Of a stretch of 64,000 nt of DNA, positions 40,324 to 53,446 are shown one piece after another. Source of the stretch: Syngnathus acus (taxonomy: Eukaryota > Chordata > Actinopteri > Syngnathiformes > Syngnathidae). The stretch's first letter is position 1. Every line of letters starts with the position of its first letter. The stretch covers positions 10,994,501 to 11,058,500 of the forward strand of contig NC_051101.1 of the NCBI RefSeq assembly GCF_901709675.1. Direction: 5' to 3'. Both the position numbers and the translations under genes were made by a program. The notes below the pieces were generated by a model. The model saw only the letters and a program-made list of their open reading frames with translations. It did not search any database and was not told where the DNA came from.

Positions 40324-40729
40324 AGAGCTTGAGAAAACGGCGCTATTTAAGCTAGCAGGAAGAGCTTGAGAAAATGGCGCTATTTAAGCTAGCAGGATCG
40401 CGTACTCAAAAGTGCTCAATTCTTCAAGTAGGCCTTGCAATTTAATTGTTAAAAATGAATTTAATGTATAAATCCGTAAATAGTATTGATTTTATAAACG
40501 CCCTTGTTTAGCCCTCGTATACAGTGTAATTAGGAAATAAAAACAGAATAGTTTAAGCTAACAGGACCGCGTACTCAAAAGTGCTCAATTGATTTTTCAA
40601 GTAGGCCTTGCAATTTAATTGTTAAAAATGAATTTAATGTATAAATCAGTAAATTGCATTGATTTAATAAACACCCTTGTTTAGCCCTCGTATACAGTGT
40701 AATTAGGAAATAAAAACAGAATAGTTTAT
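40324..40729. repeat. Nested tandem duplications
   Basis: A 37-bp unit ('agagcttgagaaaa.ggcgc...gctagcagga') is tandemly doubled at 40324-40397. A larger unit of about 168 bp, starting 'gcta.cagga.cgcgtactc' and running through 'ggccttgcaatttaattg', 'tagccctcgtatacagtgta' and 'aaacagaatagttta', is doubled at about 40388-40553 and 40557-40729. The large copies differ at only a few positions, so the duplication is recent. Confidence 0.85.
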
Positions 40730-43550
40730 TCCATTATATTAAAATGACAGCTGCACACATTGGCGATAAAAGTTGATGGGTCGGGAAAAAAAATAAGCAC
40801 CAAATGACTCGTTCAAAAACCACACCCACATTTTTATGTGTTATTTAACTTAGAAATTAATTACAATAACAGGGCTGTACCATGTTGGGAGGGGGGGGGG
40901 TGTAGGTGCTTGGTTGGTGGAAGGAATGTTTCAATCATGAATAAATCATTCAAAATATTAAACAAATATAAAATTAGATTTTCCACATCTCTGTTCTGGA
41001 TGATCAATTGCCTAAGATGTTGACACCAAGGGGAATGACGAAATCAGGCTTTCTTACGTTTTCCTTGAGGCTTCAAATCTCATCTCCCCAACTTCCAACA
41101 ATTCTCGTGCTCCTTTGTCGCATTGCAATGTGACAAAGATTGCGAGGAAAGTATCGAACCAATCGGCTTGTCTCTGGTTCATTTGTATTTTATTTATGTT
41201 TTACACCTCTAAATTGTTGGGGGCATATGTTTAAACGCCAAGTCATTTCCATAAAGACTGCTCGTCACCGCCCCCCCCCCCCCCCCCCTTGGTGTCGCAA
41301 GGGGTGCACGCGCATCTGCGTTGGCACTCATTCTGACACCGGGCACCGATTCATCTGTTTTCTGCAACGGCAGTTAAATATACATCAAAGCGGATGTTCA
41401 TTTTAGTATGCATGCACAAGGCAATATAATATTCTACTGGAGGAGGGAGGGGGAGCAAGGGGGGTGTCTCCAAAAGTCCCATGATCATAAATCAATTCAA
41501 AGATGGGCCTCTGTCCTTTTGTGTTGCTTTTGTTTCACCTTCCTGTTGTCAATAAAAGACATTCAAAGCGCCAATGAGATTTTGAAGACCGATTCATCGG
41601 TGACTGTTAAGCGAAAATGGAATTAGGGGGACGGCAGTCATAGCTAATTGGCGAGCAAGTATGAACGTGTTATGTCGACATAGCGGGCAGTCATCATCCT
41701 TCGGACTCATTCCTTAATGAGAAGATGAGATTTCTAATAAATCTCTTTTGTGAAATGGTCCGCTAAATGTTTGATTTGTAAAGAAACACATTTTAAAAAT
41801 GGTAAGCGACAACATGTAGCGGCTGCAATCTGATTGGACAAAAAAATAATTGATACAAAAAAGATATTTGAAGCTAAGAAAAAAGCTACAAAATGAAGAA
41901 ACTAAACTTTTGGTGTCACTTTTGGTATCTTGAAATGTAATCGGTCAGTTATTGTTGAAAGGGGTCTGCTAAATGCTAGTCGCTAACTCAATCAATGTTG
42001 GTTGCATGCTACTTCCGTGTAGCTTTTAATTTGTTAGCATTGTCGTTTGTGTTGTGCGCAAATTGAGACAAGATCATTATTCAATTATTTTTTGTTTGCT
42101 GAATTAAGATTTCATACCAATTCTCTCTTTCCTTAATCAATTGATGAAGAGGCATTTCATCATGTTTTTGTTTGTGTCCTCTTCAATGTGAAGGACAAAT
42201 TGGCACTCACCTTGTCTGAGAAGACATCTCACCAAGGTGCAATGTTTCAGCAAACACAAACCATTCCATTCAAACAGGCTTGACCACAACACTGTTTATC
42301 CTTTTGACAGGCACATAAATTGGGCCGTGTCCACACGGACGCGGATAAATATGGAAGCGTGTATATTTGTCTGACCTTCCCGATACCCTCTTCGTCAGCT
42401 TTTATCGAACTTTCAAGCTTTGCGCATGTAGATTTGTCTTTATCAACGCCGACACGGGCCTTATCGTCTTCAAGCCGCAACTCGGACAGAATTCAAATGA
42501 CCTCTTCCGCTTCGCAACTTAATAACACTAAAGCGTTAGCTCGGACTAAATAGGTGCTTGATGCCTCATTACTTTGTGATAATCATCCATCCTGTTTGTG
42601 CTTCCTGTTAAATTAAGTAAAGCATCCTCATGCCAGGAAATTATTTGAACTCGATTACAAATCAGAGGTGGCACAATCCAAATTATGTACATATATTTTC
42701 TTCATCCGCTCCTTTTACGTGAACATTAATTTGGAAAAATAATTTATTGCAAGATCAGTGAACTGACAAAACAAACTTTTTAAGGTTATGTAAATTCTTG
42801 TAATCTATTAAAAGTGAAACATCCCCCAAAAACTTTTGCGGCTTAAACTTTTACAGTTAACTTTTGAGTCTTTGTCAGCAGCAGCGTACCAAGGTGTTCA
42901 TAATAAAAGAATTGACGTAACGATGAACATTTGATAGCTTGTCGCGCGATTGTTTGCATGTGGCGAACAGAAGAGCTAAGGGAGCGTAGCAAGTAGCAAC
43001 AGACGGATGAGACATCAAAAGAGCGAGTAGAGAGGTGAAGGCGGACAGATGAAACGCACACTTAATACAGGGTGTCACCGTTCAATATTTCAGCAATGAC
43101 ATTTCAACACATGTAAGTTTGTCAAGAAAGATGTTGCGCAATCTGATGGATTAACATTGTGTCATGTCTCTTTTTCGAAAAGCCATCAGGGAAAAATTGC
43201 TGCCTGCGTGCAAGACCAAATTAGTCCTAATGAGAACTGTTGTTTTATCCAAGTTGCATTTTAGACAAAAAACAAATATTTAATCAGTCTCCTTTTAGTT
43301 AAAAGTTGTCGACGTTTCCAAAGGGGCCAATTAAAAAATATTGAGCAGTGTAATTGTGTAACATTGTACTGATTACTCTCTATTTGTTAACAAAGCTTTT
43401 TCCCCCCCAAACTTATCTCGCAATAAACACCAATTATCAAGTTATAAAACCAAAACATTTTTTGTAGCTGTAAAAATCACGATTACAGAGGATGACGTTC
43501 AGTAATTTTCCAACAAAATATTTTGTGTCTCAAACCAGATAGTATGCCAC

Positions 43551-43566
43551 CATCTAGTGGTTGACA
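43551..43566 (-). promoter_or_regulatory. Weak CTCF-like motif
   Basis: The minus strand reads CCACTAGATGGTGGCA. It agrees with the CTCF core except near its 3' end. Reported only because two stronger matches lie in the same orientation at 36509 and 46331. Confidence 0.25.
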
Positions 43567-44246
43567 GAGGAATTACATCCAAATCAGACTTGTATTTTTT
43601 TTTTAAATCCACAAAATAGCAGTCCTCTAAGCCTGTTTTCAGAAGAGGCAAGTTTCCAGGTGTTGAATCCAACTTTTTTTCAGTATCTCTTCCAGTCTTA
43701 TTACTATCACCTAGCGAGAGCGGGCCAAACGTGACAGAATGCTAATGACTCCAGAGAGAACACAAGGATGAATACCAGCTGCTGTTTTCTGCCTTACGCA
43801 GCAAACTTTTCATAACTTCCAACACTTTATCTTATCTCACATTAGGCGCTCATGAAAAATGCGTGATGAGGGCACTTGCACACACACACATGCACAAACA
43901 CACACCGTTTGACACCAAATGCCATTGTAGTGGCTGAAAAGAACCAGTGGCACTAAGAAAAGGTCAGAGTCCTTCAAATAGTCTAGACCGGTACCCACAC
44001 ACACATCCTATTAGTAACACACCTCAGGTAATTAGTGCTATTTACAACAAGGCAGCTCATCTCATCCCCAAAGCACTCTAATGCAATTCCATTTGTTTAA
44101 TTCTCATTGCCTTGGGAGGCAGAATTAGCATGCGGAGACAATGACTTTTTGCTTGAATACCCAATTCTGGCATTTACATTCTTATCCCCCCCCCCACATA
44201 ATAATAATAAAAAAACAATAATAAAAGCAATACAGCTCAGTCATCA

Positions 44247-44720
<474 letters not shown>

Positions 44721-45099
44721 AGGAGAGATGAATGAATGCGCGCCTCTTTTGGAGGGGGCTCCGGTTTGTGTCTAACCCCCCCACCTCTGTGCCCCTCACC
44801 CCTTCTTCCTCTCGGGTTAATGCACTTTTGCAGCTCCTACTCGGCGCACGGAAAGATGTTGGAGGAGGAGGAGGAGGTGTGACGCTCTTCCCTCCTCCCC
44901 CGACTCTTCTCTGCTTCTTGATGGCTTCTATTGATTGGCACCAGATTTAAGATGTCCCCCGTGCTATGAATTAAATCCAGAGGTGTGCGAGGTGGCGGAG
45001 GCGTAAATCCATCCACAGGAGTTATGGTCGAGGCTCCAGCCGATCAAGGCAGGCTGATGTGGATCAAATTCTTTCCCACGGAAGAAATATACACACTCT

Positions 45100-45172
45100 C
45101 TCTCGTCTCCTCATCCTCTCTCTCTCGCTTGCTCTCAGCCTTCTCTCTCTCGCTCTCTCTCTCTCGCTTCCC
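45100..45172. repeat. (CT)n-rich polypyrimidine tract
   Basis: Repeated 'ctctctctcgctctc' motifs; on the minus strand (GA)n with GAGCGAGA. It lies about 600 bp upstream of znf804b exon 1. Confidence 0.85.
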
Positions 45173-46139
45173 CTGATCTATTCTGTGTCAGCATGTGCGT
45201 ATGGATGAAATTCCGCTCAGTGTGAATGGATTGCTTTCCACTCGAGTGTGTGTGTGTGTGTGGAGGGGGTGTATGGTTGTGGGTTTGTTTGGGATTTGCT
45301 TTATTAATCTGACACGAATTCAATAATGCGTTTTAAGTTTTTAAGATGAGGCGTTGAGTCGTAGCGGGAGCAGCGTAGTTGGGGAGCTGTTCACTCACGT
45401 AGTGCTGAAACTAAAGCAGGCACAGCCAAGTTGACGAGACACATATTAATCACCCCCCTCCCGCGCCCCCTACGATTTTAAATAGTTTGGTTAATACACC
45501 ACCAGGATTAAGAATTATAGTACACTTTATGCAACCTATTTCTGGTTTGCTGAAATTAGCCCATTTGAGAGAATTGGCTTGTAACTATAAAACTTGCCCC
45601 TTAAACTGCTGGGATGCAAAACAAACAACTTCTGGGCTATAGGCGAGTACGAATTTCATTAGCATGATAAGCTAAAGGATCGACAGGCAGGCAAGAGTGA
45701 ACTTGATGGTGTGCGATAGATATATACAACATGATAAACATTTTGTATAACCTCGATACTAAAACAGTAAAAAATGGTGTTAATACCTTTTTCAGAGTTT
45801 CAAATTCAAGCAGCGTGTTATTGTGGCTAAGGCTGAAGTTATTATTTTGAATAGAATTAGAATGTGTAGGTGTACTGTACGTGACGATCGGGCCAGAGTG
45901 CACATATTGCTTGCCTCTAAACCCGGCGACTTGTTAGTGGAAGGCGTCTGACACTCTGACAGACATAATATTTAATGGCTTTGCAAACACACACTCAAGT
46001 CTAATAGAACTGCATGAACTGAAAATGTGATTTTTTTTTTATTGCTTATTTTGATTCACTTGATTGACAGTCAGCACAATCTTTTCACTTAAAAGTTTTT
46101 TTTGTAACATAATTGTCCACTTTGTGTGAAATCTGTCTC

Positions 46140-46545
46140 CAGATAAGTGGTTGAATAATACCCCCACCTCCTTTAGACTTCAGATAGTGGAGAGCCAAAT
46201 TGCTAAATCAGTTCTGGGTTTGAATCTCTACGTTCCTCTGGCTTCCTCTTACATTCCAAAATCATAAAATCATACCTCTTAATTGAGACAAGGAAAGGAC
46301 AACTTAAATGATGGTGAAAAGCCAATACAATGCCCTCTAGTGGTGTTTACTGTTATTACAACGTAAAACTGCTCATTTATAGGTCAGATTTTTATTCAAA
46401 AAAATAAATAATGATGATGATTATTTTTCTACATGTGCACTCCAACCAGATCAGGGTCTATCATGTCCCTCCCTCAAACTCAGCTCACCTAAGACCCTAA
46501 CAAGGGTAACCGGTATCAAAAATGGATACGGATAGATGTTTGCTC
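46140..46545 (+). mobile_element. Old, diverged tRNA-headed SINE-like copy (possibly interrupted)
   Basis: Fragments align in order with the intact element at 57755-58105: 'gggtttgaatctc' (box-B-like), 'ctggcttcctcttacattcc', 'cttaattgagac', then after an unrelated stretch 'aagaccctaacaagggtaac' and 'aaaaatggatacggatag'. The spacing implies an internal insertion. By-eye similarity only. Confidence 0.4.
46331..46343 (-). promoter_or_regulatory. Candidate CTCF binding site
   Basis: The plus strand reads tgccctctagtgg; the minus strand reads CCACTAGAGGGCA, a full match to the CTCF core. It lies about 1.8 kb upstream of znf804b exon 1, inside the probable old repeat copy. Confidence 0.45.
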
Positions 46546-49527
46546 GAGGGGAACAAAATCTTGCACTCCACTGATTGCATCGAGTAGCTTCGTAGTCCTC
46601 TGCCTGGTCTCTCTCTTGTGCTCAAGGTCAGGGCAAGTCACGTCCAAGTCGGGAGCTTTCTAAAGTCTCATCTCTTTGAAGCTGACATTACAGCTCCAGC
46701 TCCCGGCCACACGCTCGGTGATTCAAAGTCAGCGACTGTGTGATGGCCCTCAACTTTGTCTTTGTACTCATCTGGGATTCTTTCACCTTTTCAAGTTCCA
46801 CAAAAGAAGAAATGACGAATGAATCTATACCGAAGAGTGGCTTTCTTTGAAACGCACATGTAATGGTTATTGAAGGTCTGATTGATGCTATCTTTGAATT
46901 AGCTCTTGAATTTTTTACTGGCCTGTGATTGGTTGGGGAGCACCTCCCGCCCCCACGTCGGTTTCGATAAGCCGCTGCGCACCCTCACGAGGACGAGCGA
47001 TGTAAAAAATGTATGCGCGGATGAATCATTTGCGTCGGTGTATGCTCATACATTTTTTTTTTTTTACTAAAACATTCCAATTTTTACTTTCTTCATAACA
47101 TCTATCAGCAAAAGCAACAGACCAAAATGTCTCTTTGAGACAATGTTAACAATCAATTTTTAATGTGCAAAAACTTTCCCTCGTTGAGTTATTGCATTTG
47201 TTCATTTCATTATCTTTTTTTTTTTCCCGGGTGGAGAATCATTGAATTATTATTCATCTTCATGACTGGTTTAGTGGGAGAAAGTTGTAATTCTCTCCAT
47301 AATGGCTCATCCGTGCACTATTATTAAGGACATCGAATTCAGCCGAGCTACGATAGCTTTTGTTATTTGCGCTACGTACTATTGTACTGCTAACTCAAGG
47401 TTGAATTTCAGGCGAATTCTTATTTAGTAAACCTCACCATGTTCCATATTTTTATTTTTAAGAAAATACTTTTCATCACAGAGTTTTTTGTGTTCTCACA
47501 ATTGACAACCAAACGACATAGAAATGCTACTCTGTCAAAGCCCAAGTAGAGCTGCAAGGTTGTTGGATGCATGAGCCACTTTTGTCTGTGATGGAACCAG
47601 CCCAGCTTTCATTGGCAACGTTGTTGTCGTCCGTGGAAATCACTAGAGCGAAGGTTTATTTGCAGACAAAGCCGATTTCTTCTAACTGCTGTTATTAAGC
47701 GAAAATGAAGTGTGTAGTTAGTTTCGCTTTTGACCAAAACATTTCACGGGCATTGTACTAGGATTTAATTGAATTAAGTGGAGCCTCCTTTAAAGTTAGT
47801 CTAAGGACATTTTCCTTCATGCAGCTAGGAAATATTTATATGAAGTCTATTTAAGTCGAGCCAAGTATTTTTCTTTCTGTTTATGTTCTTCTAAACGCCA
47901 ACAATTCACTGCGGGTGTTGTGTACTTTAATGTCGTCAAAGTGCCGCTTCCCTGCTTTTGTAAACAAACATTAACGCAATTAATGTTGCGGCTCCAGCCA
48001 GACAATGACAAAAGATGACGCAATGATGTGTGTACATATTTCTGCAGTATTGGGAAAATTTATTGACTGCAATCCACAGTCCACAATGAAATAGTTCTAA
48101 CAATTATTTTAATTTTTGAATTTAATTAAAAAAAGACATTTAATTTTTGTTGTAATTAAATATTTTTTTAATTTATTTTTTTAAACTTAATTTAAAAAAA
48201 AAAAATCGTCACTCCTTGGCTATGTTAAAAAAAAATTCATGGGGTCTGTCCAATTTCTACGTTTACACTTGTCTTGCTTACTGTAGGTGGATCTTCCACT
48301 ATAGTTTCAGCAAACCTCCTCAAGCCCAATATAGTTGCATAACAGGCTCACAGGTTGTGTTGGTGTGCCCGCTGCGAAGGTGCCGGTGAGTGCATGAGAT
48401 CAGAAAATGACTGCTATCTTGTCAGTCACGCATTCGCGCTCTCTGATTGGTTGTTTTTCCTCAGGCGCTGTGGTTTAAAAATCAAATCAGATAGATGGAA
48501 CCAGAGAGGGGTTTTTTTTTCCACAAACAATTTCACCAATATAAGTTTATAGTGACAGTTTTAACCCAAATATTTAAAGTGAATCATTTTTACACTTGGA
48601 AACTCCCCCTTTATTGAACACTATTACTGTGACCTGTTTTCTGGAATAACATTCCTCACTTTTAGGAAAAGGAAATCACCTCCATACACTCTTTTGCTTT
48701 AGTTAATGTCTGCTCCACTTAAGGCCATCCACGTGATATATTTCTATGTACCCGAGAGCCACTGTGAACCTTGCAGCAGTAATGAGTGCAGCCTAAACAA
48801 TGCAAACCACATTAGCAAATCTAACTCAGTCTGCGGAATGATGCTCACTTTAGTTTTTCATCATGTTTTTTTTGAAACCCCAGATCAGGTTGACGGTCTT
48901 TATTTAGTATCTTTGAAAATATATGAATTTAAGTTGAGGGTGGGGGTGGGTATTTGCACTTGGAGGAAACCTTAAGGTATATTTTAAAGACTCTAATTCC
49001 CTTAAGTACCGCCTCGCTTCATATCTCCCTTCCTGCTCCTGCTGAACTCATTACCACTGGAAATGATGCAGTACAGTACATGCAGGAGAAAAAAAAAAAA
49101 ACGAAAAAGGCAGGGTGTGGGGGTCTGGCTCAGTGGGTGGGAGACAGACGGAAAAAAAAAAAGAAAATCATGGTGGTATCTGTTTTCCCCAGTTGCTGCC
49201 TCTGGCTCTCTTCCCTGCTTGTCTCTGCTTATAAGCTATTTCAGTTGGGCTCCATATTGCTTTCGTAGGCACTGTACTTAAGAGTCACGTTTACTATTAA
49301 GATCCAGAAGCTGGGATGAGTGTGCGAGTCATAATATATATGTGTGTCCCTGATCCCCTTCCAAAGAACCCCCCCGATAGGTTGCAGACGACAACGTGAC
49401 GTCCTCTTGCGTTCTAATACATAAATATCCGAATTGTAGCGGATACTATTTTTACCCATTGCTATTCAAATTATTATTTTTCAAACTCGGATTATAAAAC
49501 CCTTTTCACACTGCACTTAGTGGAGTA

Positions 49528-49572
49528 CGATCCCAGCTGACTTTGGGCAGTAGGTGGGGGACACCCTGAAAA
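49528..49572 (-). mobile_element. Short SINE remnant, reverse orientation
   Basis: 'gatcccagctgactttgggc', followed by 'agtaggtgggggacaccctg', is the reverse complement of the 'cagggtgtcccccgcctact' region of the intact SINE at 57755-58105, with a few mismatches. Only this portion remains. Confidence 0.65.
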
Positions 49573-50142
49573 CCAATTTCTATAATAATAATAATTCTAA
49601 TAATGGCCACAGTTTGACCCTGAAAGCGAGTGATGCAATTTCCAATGGGTATAATTTTAATGAGTGCAAAATATTGGATCAGTGAAATTATAGATGTCAT
49701 GATAACATCAGAGGGGAGAGGAGAAGAGGCCAGTGGAATTAGGATTTAGTTGTCTCATATGTGCTCCCGTCATTGAGATTTATTGCCGTGTATGAGAGGG
49801 AACATTCAGTATGTTCCCCATCGCAAACATATTTATGTTTCTGTGCACACATGCATTGGAGGCAATCTAAAAACGTCACAAGCAGTTGCTTCCGTCTGCC
49901 TACTGTACGGCCCCGGCAACACGCGTATGGTGTTCACCCCGCCGATTGAAAGAAGTGAAATATTCTGTCATCTAAATGGAAATGGAAGGTAAATTTACCG
50001 GTGGCTTCCGTGTAATTACCGATGCCGCAATTTATCGAAAATGTGTTTGTGGAAGAAAGAATATTTTCTAGCGACAGTTTTTTGTTTTTTTAATTATAAA
50101 GAAAATCCTGGAACGCTTACATTTTTTATTTTTTTATTTAAT

Positions 50143-50277
50143 TATTTTACCTTACTGGTGCCAGTGAGAACTGAGATGTGCCGGAACGCTTTTTTTTTTT
50201 TTTTTTTTAAATATTTATTTATTTATTTATTCATTTATTTTACCTAACTAGTGCCAGCGAGAATTGAGACGTGTCCA
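50143..50277. repeat. Direct repeat flanking a poly(T) tract
   Basis: 'attttaccttactggtgcca' (about 50143) and 'attttacctaactagtgcca' (about 50237) continue as 'g.gagaa.tgaga.gtg' in both copies. They are separated by a 19-nt T run and (TTTA)n. Probably a tandem copy of an AT-rich element. Confidence 0.7.
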
Positions 50278-51576
50278 TTTTACCATCTGGTGTTTATGGA
50301 TGTAGAATATCACGAGCGAGGGAAGAATACAAAGACCACATGAGCGTACAAGAGAAGGAAAAAAAAAAAGATTTATGTTGTCAGCGTGTGAAAAAGATCA
50401 AAACATTAAAGGGAGTATCATATATGTTGCTTCACAGACCACATGGCGCTCAGGCTCTCGATGCTGCGGCAGGCTTGGCATCACGAGTCGGAAGGTCATC
50501 TCTTCTCAATGAGTAACTCCGCCCCTCCCCTGCTGTGTTGTCTTTTCATGCCAAATTTTATATTGCGGCAATAATAGACGATGAGATGATACTTCATATG
50601 CTCAAGACTAAAGAAGGCAAAAGAAAAAAAAAGCTCAAGTTAATCATTGCTGATGTCTACTGTGACTTCACGGGCAGTCCTGAAGTGTTGAACATTAAGA
50701 AGCCATTTTAATACCCTTTGACAGCAATTCATTTCCTCCTTCATGATTCATATGCTACCTGAAATGTAATCAGCATATATTCAGCTGCAGAAAAAAAGTA
50801 ATGGAGCATCACCAATGCATATGCAAGATAACTTCCCTTTTTCGGATTAAAATATTCAATTTGATACTTTTTTGTCATCAGAACTGCACAGTAACAGGAT
50901 TATTATTATTAATTAATTACTCCACCGACATTATTTGTACATTTTTTGTGTGTAATACTGCTGCTGACAAAGTGTTTGTGTGTTCCACCTCCATCGCTGA
51001 CGGGCTTGTTTGCCTTTTCCAAAGCCTCATTAAAAATGCTACGCCTGAGATCAAAAGGTAGAATGGTAGAAATCACATGACTATATTTTCCCTTGTTTGT
51101 GACTACAGACAGGTGGTTTGATACGGCCATTTTGACTATTTAGTGAAATGCCCGCCGAGCTGAGTAAATAATAGATGAGTTCTGCTCGTGATGCCTTTGG
51201 TCGGTCCCACCGGACGCTTCAGGCAACACACTTTGTTCAGCTAATTTGAGTCAAACGGGAGAACACACAAGAGTACGCTCAACTTTAGTTATTGTGCTTC
51301 AATGCAGCGATGAAATGGGGTTTTAGAGGGAGCAGCCCCCCCACGGTCCAAAAATCATGCAGCAGGCGAGTAGATGAAAGCGTGGGGAGCCATAGCTCAT
51401 TTTGGGGAAGCCCGTAACCGACCTGGCTATGTGCCCGTCAGCGCTCGGAGGATAAGTGAAGAGTCATGGATGCGGTTAAAATTGTGTTTGGCGATCCAAA
51501 CATCACTGACGGTCACTCGTATAAAAAAAAAAAAGCCCTTGAGGTAGAGTTCACAGACTGAGGTGTGATGACCAAC

Positions 51577-51850
51577 TTATGAAGAACTTAAGTTGACTTG
51601 GAAGGAGATAAGAACTGCATTTCCCTGCAAAAAAATTCCCAAATGGACAGTTGGGGTCATTGACAAATATAGCTGTGTGTCATCAGCATATCCGACAATC
51701 GTGTTCTGAAGCATTAACATACAAAGATTGAAGAAAAAAAAAAGGGTCCAAGGATCGAGCCTTGAGGGATCCCACAAAATAACAGTTCCTCCAAGGAGAA
51801 TTTTCTGTACCGGCTTCTTATAAAATTTAAAATTATATATAAAATTAAGT
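51577..51850 (-). pseudogene. L2-like LINE reverse transcriptase fragment (inverted half)
   Basis: On the minus strand the frame reads GIPQGSILGPF, and about 20 residues later YADDTQLYLSM. These are the conserved RT blocks of L2/CR1-clade LINEs, including the catalytic YADD. Between them, roughly 20 residues usual for the family are missing, and downstream the frame decays, so it is dead. It lies back-to-back with a LINE C-terminal fragment on the opposite strand (51860-52165). Clade assignment is by motif recall. Confidence 0.8.
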
Positions 51851-51859
51851 TACTATATT

Positions 51860-52165
51860 TAAAATCCTTCTTCTTAAATACGAAGCTCTCCATGACCAGG
51901 CACCATCGTACCTTAAAGAGCTTCTGTTGGATTATCAACCGATTAAAACACTCCTCACCCAGAGCTTACATTTACTTATGATTCCAAATTTTTATTTTTT
52001 CTAAAGTAAAATGGAAGTCCAAGCCTTTAGCTACCAGGCTCTTCTCCCGTGGAATCATCTTCTCGACACAGTCCAGAGGATTTTCGTCAAGGGTAAACTC
52101 GAAAAGTTCCTTTCTGGTGAATCGTATAGTGAAGGATTACAGGCTTGCCCTGGCTCAACTTTTAG
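51860..52165 (+). pseudogene. L2-like LINE ORF2 C-terminal fragment (sense half)
   Basis: The plus strand encodes KYEALHDQAPSYLKELL, and after a frameshift QAFSYQALLPWNHLLDTV and KLEKFLSGESYSEG. These correspond to the 'YKALHGLAPSYL' and 'AFS..AP.LWN.LP' blocks near the end of LINE ORF2 in the L2/CR1/Jockey group. Stops and at least one frameshift break it. It has the opposite orientation to the adjacent RT fragment. Confidence 0.75.
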
Positions 52166-52759
52166 TCATCCCGAGACTAGCGAGGATCTCAACTGATGCA
52201 CCCATTTTTCTTCTCTCTATCCTTCTCACGTCATCTGAAATATCATCTGAAAACATGGACTGCATGGATGACATAACAAGACTTGACATCCTCACGATCG
52301 TCAAATGGAGACTTGATATCTTCTTCTTTCCACTTTACCGCCCACATCGACATGTTTATATTCCAACAAAGTCACGTTGGCCGTGAATTAATCCGAAGCC
52401 AGACTCCAATGGTGCCTATCTTCTTAGTGGCGGCAGACTATGGAGCCGGAAAAGCAGCGCAATGACCACTTTAATTGAATCAGTCTCAGCTGCTTCCCAA
52501 CGGCTGCTTTCTGGACCGTCTGCTCTCCTCTTTTGTTTACATCCAACGTTTACTTCTGGTCCTACTGTCTTCTCGAGAAAGCATTTGGTCTGTTAATGTG
52601 CATGTGTGTGTTGGTTCCTGTTTTAATGTGCATGGCTGAGGCTGGCTGGCTGGCTGGCTAGCAAGCAGGCCTTTTCATTTAATCTGGTCATCATGGTGAC
52701 TTGAAATGATTTGCGGCTGACCTCAGCACTCCGACTCAATGCGCTATGTACTACTCGGA

Positions 52760-52955
<196 letters not shown>

Positions 52956-53081
52956 AGTATAAAAAAGCGTGTCAAGGAGCAAGCACGCTCGTATGTCAAT
53001 ACAAGCATGTTATGCATAGATAGACGATAAATGTGATAGTGGGACACGGTCCCACCTTGACTTTGCCTTTCAGAGATATAC

Positions 53082-53446
53082 ACACACAACACGCACACTC
53101 ACACACACACACACATAATATACACACACACATACACACACATGCGCTTATACACTCAAGTACACGCATACACATACACACACATACGCTTATACACTCA
53201 TGTACACGCATACACACACACACACACGCATACACAAACATACACACACACACACAAACATATACATATACACATAGACACACACACACACACATCCGCT
53301 TATACACTCATGTACACACATACACACGGACACACGCGCATACACACATACACACACACAAACATATACATATACACACACCTACATACACACATACAAC
53401 TCACACATGCACACACATGCACACACACACGTACACACACTTTTCT
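53082..53446. repeat. Compound CA-rich repeat with a higher-order unit
   Basis: Alternating ACAC and ATAC DNA in which the phrase 'gcttatacactca.gtacac' recurs at about 53144, 53187 and 53297. This points to minisatellite-like expansion of a degenerate (CA)n. The large open frames across it have no meaning. Confidence 0.9.

Noticed and set aside
42214-42247. Minus-strand 'ATG TCT TCT CAG ACA AG|gtgagt' as a 5' exon
   Set aside because: Only six codons before a consensus-like donor, with no acceptor partner or family match; such donors are expected by chance in 64 kb.
42300-42540. 'gtgtccacacggacgcgg' stretch with an open frame as a gene fragment
   Set aside because: The phrase resembles a common dispersed repeat and the frame has no recognisable domain; too little evidence for either call.
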